Under the pieces are notes generated by a model. That model was given only the letters and a program-made list of their open reading frames with translations. It was not told where the DNA came from and made no database searches. Of a stretch of DNA of 32,810 bases, positions 31,969 through 32,810 are shown piece by piece. Source of the stretch: Acidobacteria bacterium 13_1_40CM_65_14 (GTDB lineage: Bacteria > Acidobacteriota > Vicinamibacteria > Vicinamibacterales > CAVVIG01); the NCBI GenBank assembly GCA_001917905.1, contig MNEX01000144.1:7239-40048 (forward strand). The letters run 5' to 3'. Position numbers and translations under genes: made by a program. How positions within the stretch are numbered: position 1 is the first letter of the stretch; every line of letters begins with the position of its first letter.

Positions 31969-32810
31969 TCAGGCAGCAAGGGCGGCCTCCTGACAGATGC
32001 GGTCGATGGCGACGTCGAGTTGTTCAAGGGCGGCGCGGAGTGGCCGCGGCAACGCGTCGGTCTGGTCCGCGAGCACCGGCGCGTTGGGCCTGAGAATCCG
32101 CAAGTAGAGCTTGCTATAGAAGAAGGCGACGCGACGACCGTACGGTGTGAGAAGGTACGCGTGGGTACGGGCGCGGCGTTCGATGAGACCTCGCAGCCGA
32201 AGGCGGCGCAGATCGTACGTCATCTGGCCCGCGGAATAGGGCCGCCCGAGCAGCGCGGCGATGCGCGGCCGCAGATCGCGATGACGGAAACCCGCCGGCA
32301 CGTGAGCAAAGCTGCAAAGGGCCTCCAGCACGGCGCGCACCCGCGGATCCGCGAAGCGAAGCGCGGAGACATGCTGCGCGCCGATTTGCAGGCGGTGTTG
32401 CAGGCGGTCGCGCGCGTCGGTGTCCAATGTGCAGTGCTGGCTTACGCGTTCGATGGTGAGCAGCGTGCGGTTGACCTGATCGCCGAGCGCGCGCAAGGCG
32501 GGGAGTTGGTCGAGGGCTTTGCGGAAATCGAAGTCGTTGGGATTGTTAATCGTGAGTTCGGTCCGAAGCCCCCGACCTTCTTTGAAGTACTGCTTCAGAT
32601 GGGAGCGCTTGTAGTCGATATGCAGACTCGGCTCGACGCCGTCGGTGATGATCCGCGTGCGATACCCGTACGTGGGCGGGGGGGTGCGCCGCGTGATCCG
32701 GCGGGGAAAGAGCAGGCTCACCCGATCCGGGCGGCCGAGATCCAAATTCTCCCGAATCACGCCTTCGAAAAAGTGTCGGCCCTGGACGGGGCGATCAAAA
32801 ATCTGGGTCA
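31969..32810 (-). CDS. Protein of unknown function with C-terminal winged-helix-like region (5' truncated)
   Basis: The frame is open to the window edge; at least 279 residues are visible (TQIFDRPVQGRHFFEGVIRE...), so the GTG at 32760 is probably internal. An N-terminal segment HLKQYFKEGRGLRTELTINN is followed by a helical middle. The C-terminal GQMTYDLRRLRLRGLIERRARTHAYLLTPYGRRVA reads as helix-turn-helix plus wing. I recall similar multi-copy hypothetical proteins in unrelated soil bacteria, which would suggest mobility, but that is memory only. No function is assigned. Confidence 0.6.
   Translation of the reverse strand, partial: TQIFDRPVQGRHFFEGVIRENLDLGRPDRVSLLFPRRITRRTPPPTYGYRTRIITDGVEPSLHIDYKRSHLKQYFKEGRGLRTELTINNPNDFDFRKALDQLPALRALGDQVNRTLLTIERVSQHCTLDTDARDRLQHRLQIGAQHVSALRFADPRVRAVLEALCSFAHVPAGFRHRDLRPRIAALLGRPYSAGQMTYDLRRLRLRGLIERRARTHAYLLTPYGRRVAFFYSKLYLRILRPNAPVLADQTDALPRPLRAALEQLDVAIDRICQEAALAA

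Overview
The window is a GC-rich stretch (roughly two-thirds GC by eye) of a Gram-negative, outer-membrane bacterium. Oar/CarO-like TonB-dependent receptors, secreted Ca-loop proteins, Tat and lipoprotein signals, and many palindromic intergenic elements suggest Acidobacteriota, perhaps the Vicinamibacteria. This placement is inference and no rRNA is present.

Left part (1-9429): a divergent arginine biosynthesis region. Leftward run argR, an argG homologue and argH; rightward run argC, argB, argD, argA (short GNAT-type N-acetylglutamate synthase), argJ and argF. A compact AT-rich divergent promoter with two ARG-box-like palindromes lies between argR and argC. The argD-argA-argJ junctions overlap (ATGA, TAATG). 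The argG homologue is only 320 residues and has lost most substrate-binding signatures. argH runs off the left edge through a 99-bp exact copy of its own middle, most simply an assembly artefact.

Middle (9430-18480): a secreted OB-fold/class II cytochrome c protein, an acyl-CoA ligase, a periplasmic metallo-beta-lactamase-fold hydrolase, a small nucleotidyltransferase, a cupredoxin lipoprotein, a second lipoprotein, a Tat-exported dienelactone-hydrolase-like enzyme, and a two-gene unit of pxpA (5-oxoprolinase subunit A family) and an MFS carrier.

Right part (18480-31829): a leftward cluster that looks like one exported peptide-processing system. Two giant paralogous secreted M14-type carboxypeptidase-like proteins (1483 and 1445 residues) flank an Oar-like TonB-dependent receptor (broken by a frameshift/deletion), a Trp/Tyr/Cys-rich secreted protein and a small Ig-like secreted protein. 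At the right edge a truncated gene encodes a protein of unknown function with a probable C-terminal winged helix.

A theme across the window is invasion by short palindromic elements of several families. They fill nearly every intergenic gap and also sit inside reading frames: the tail of ArgB, the leader of ArgA (a 166-bp element with about 40-bp inverted ends), the interdomain linkers of both giant peptidases and a low-complexity loop of one of them.
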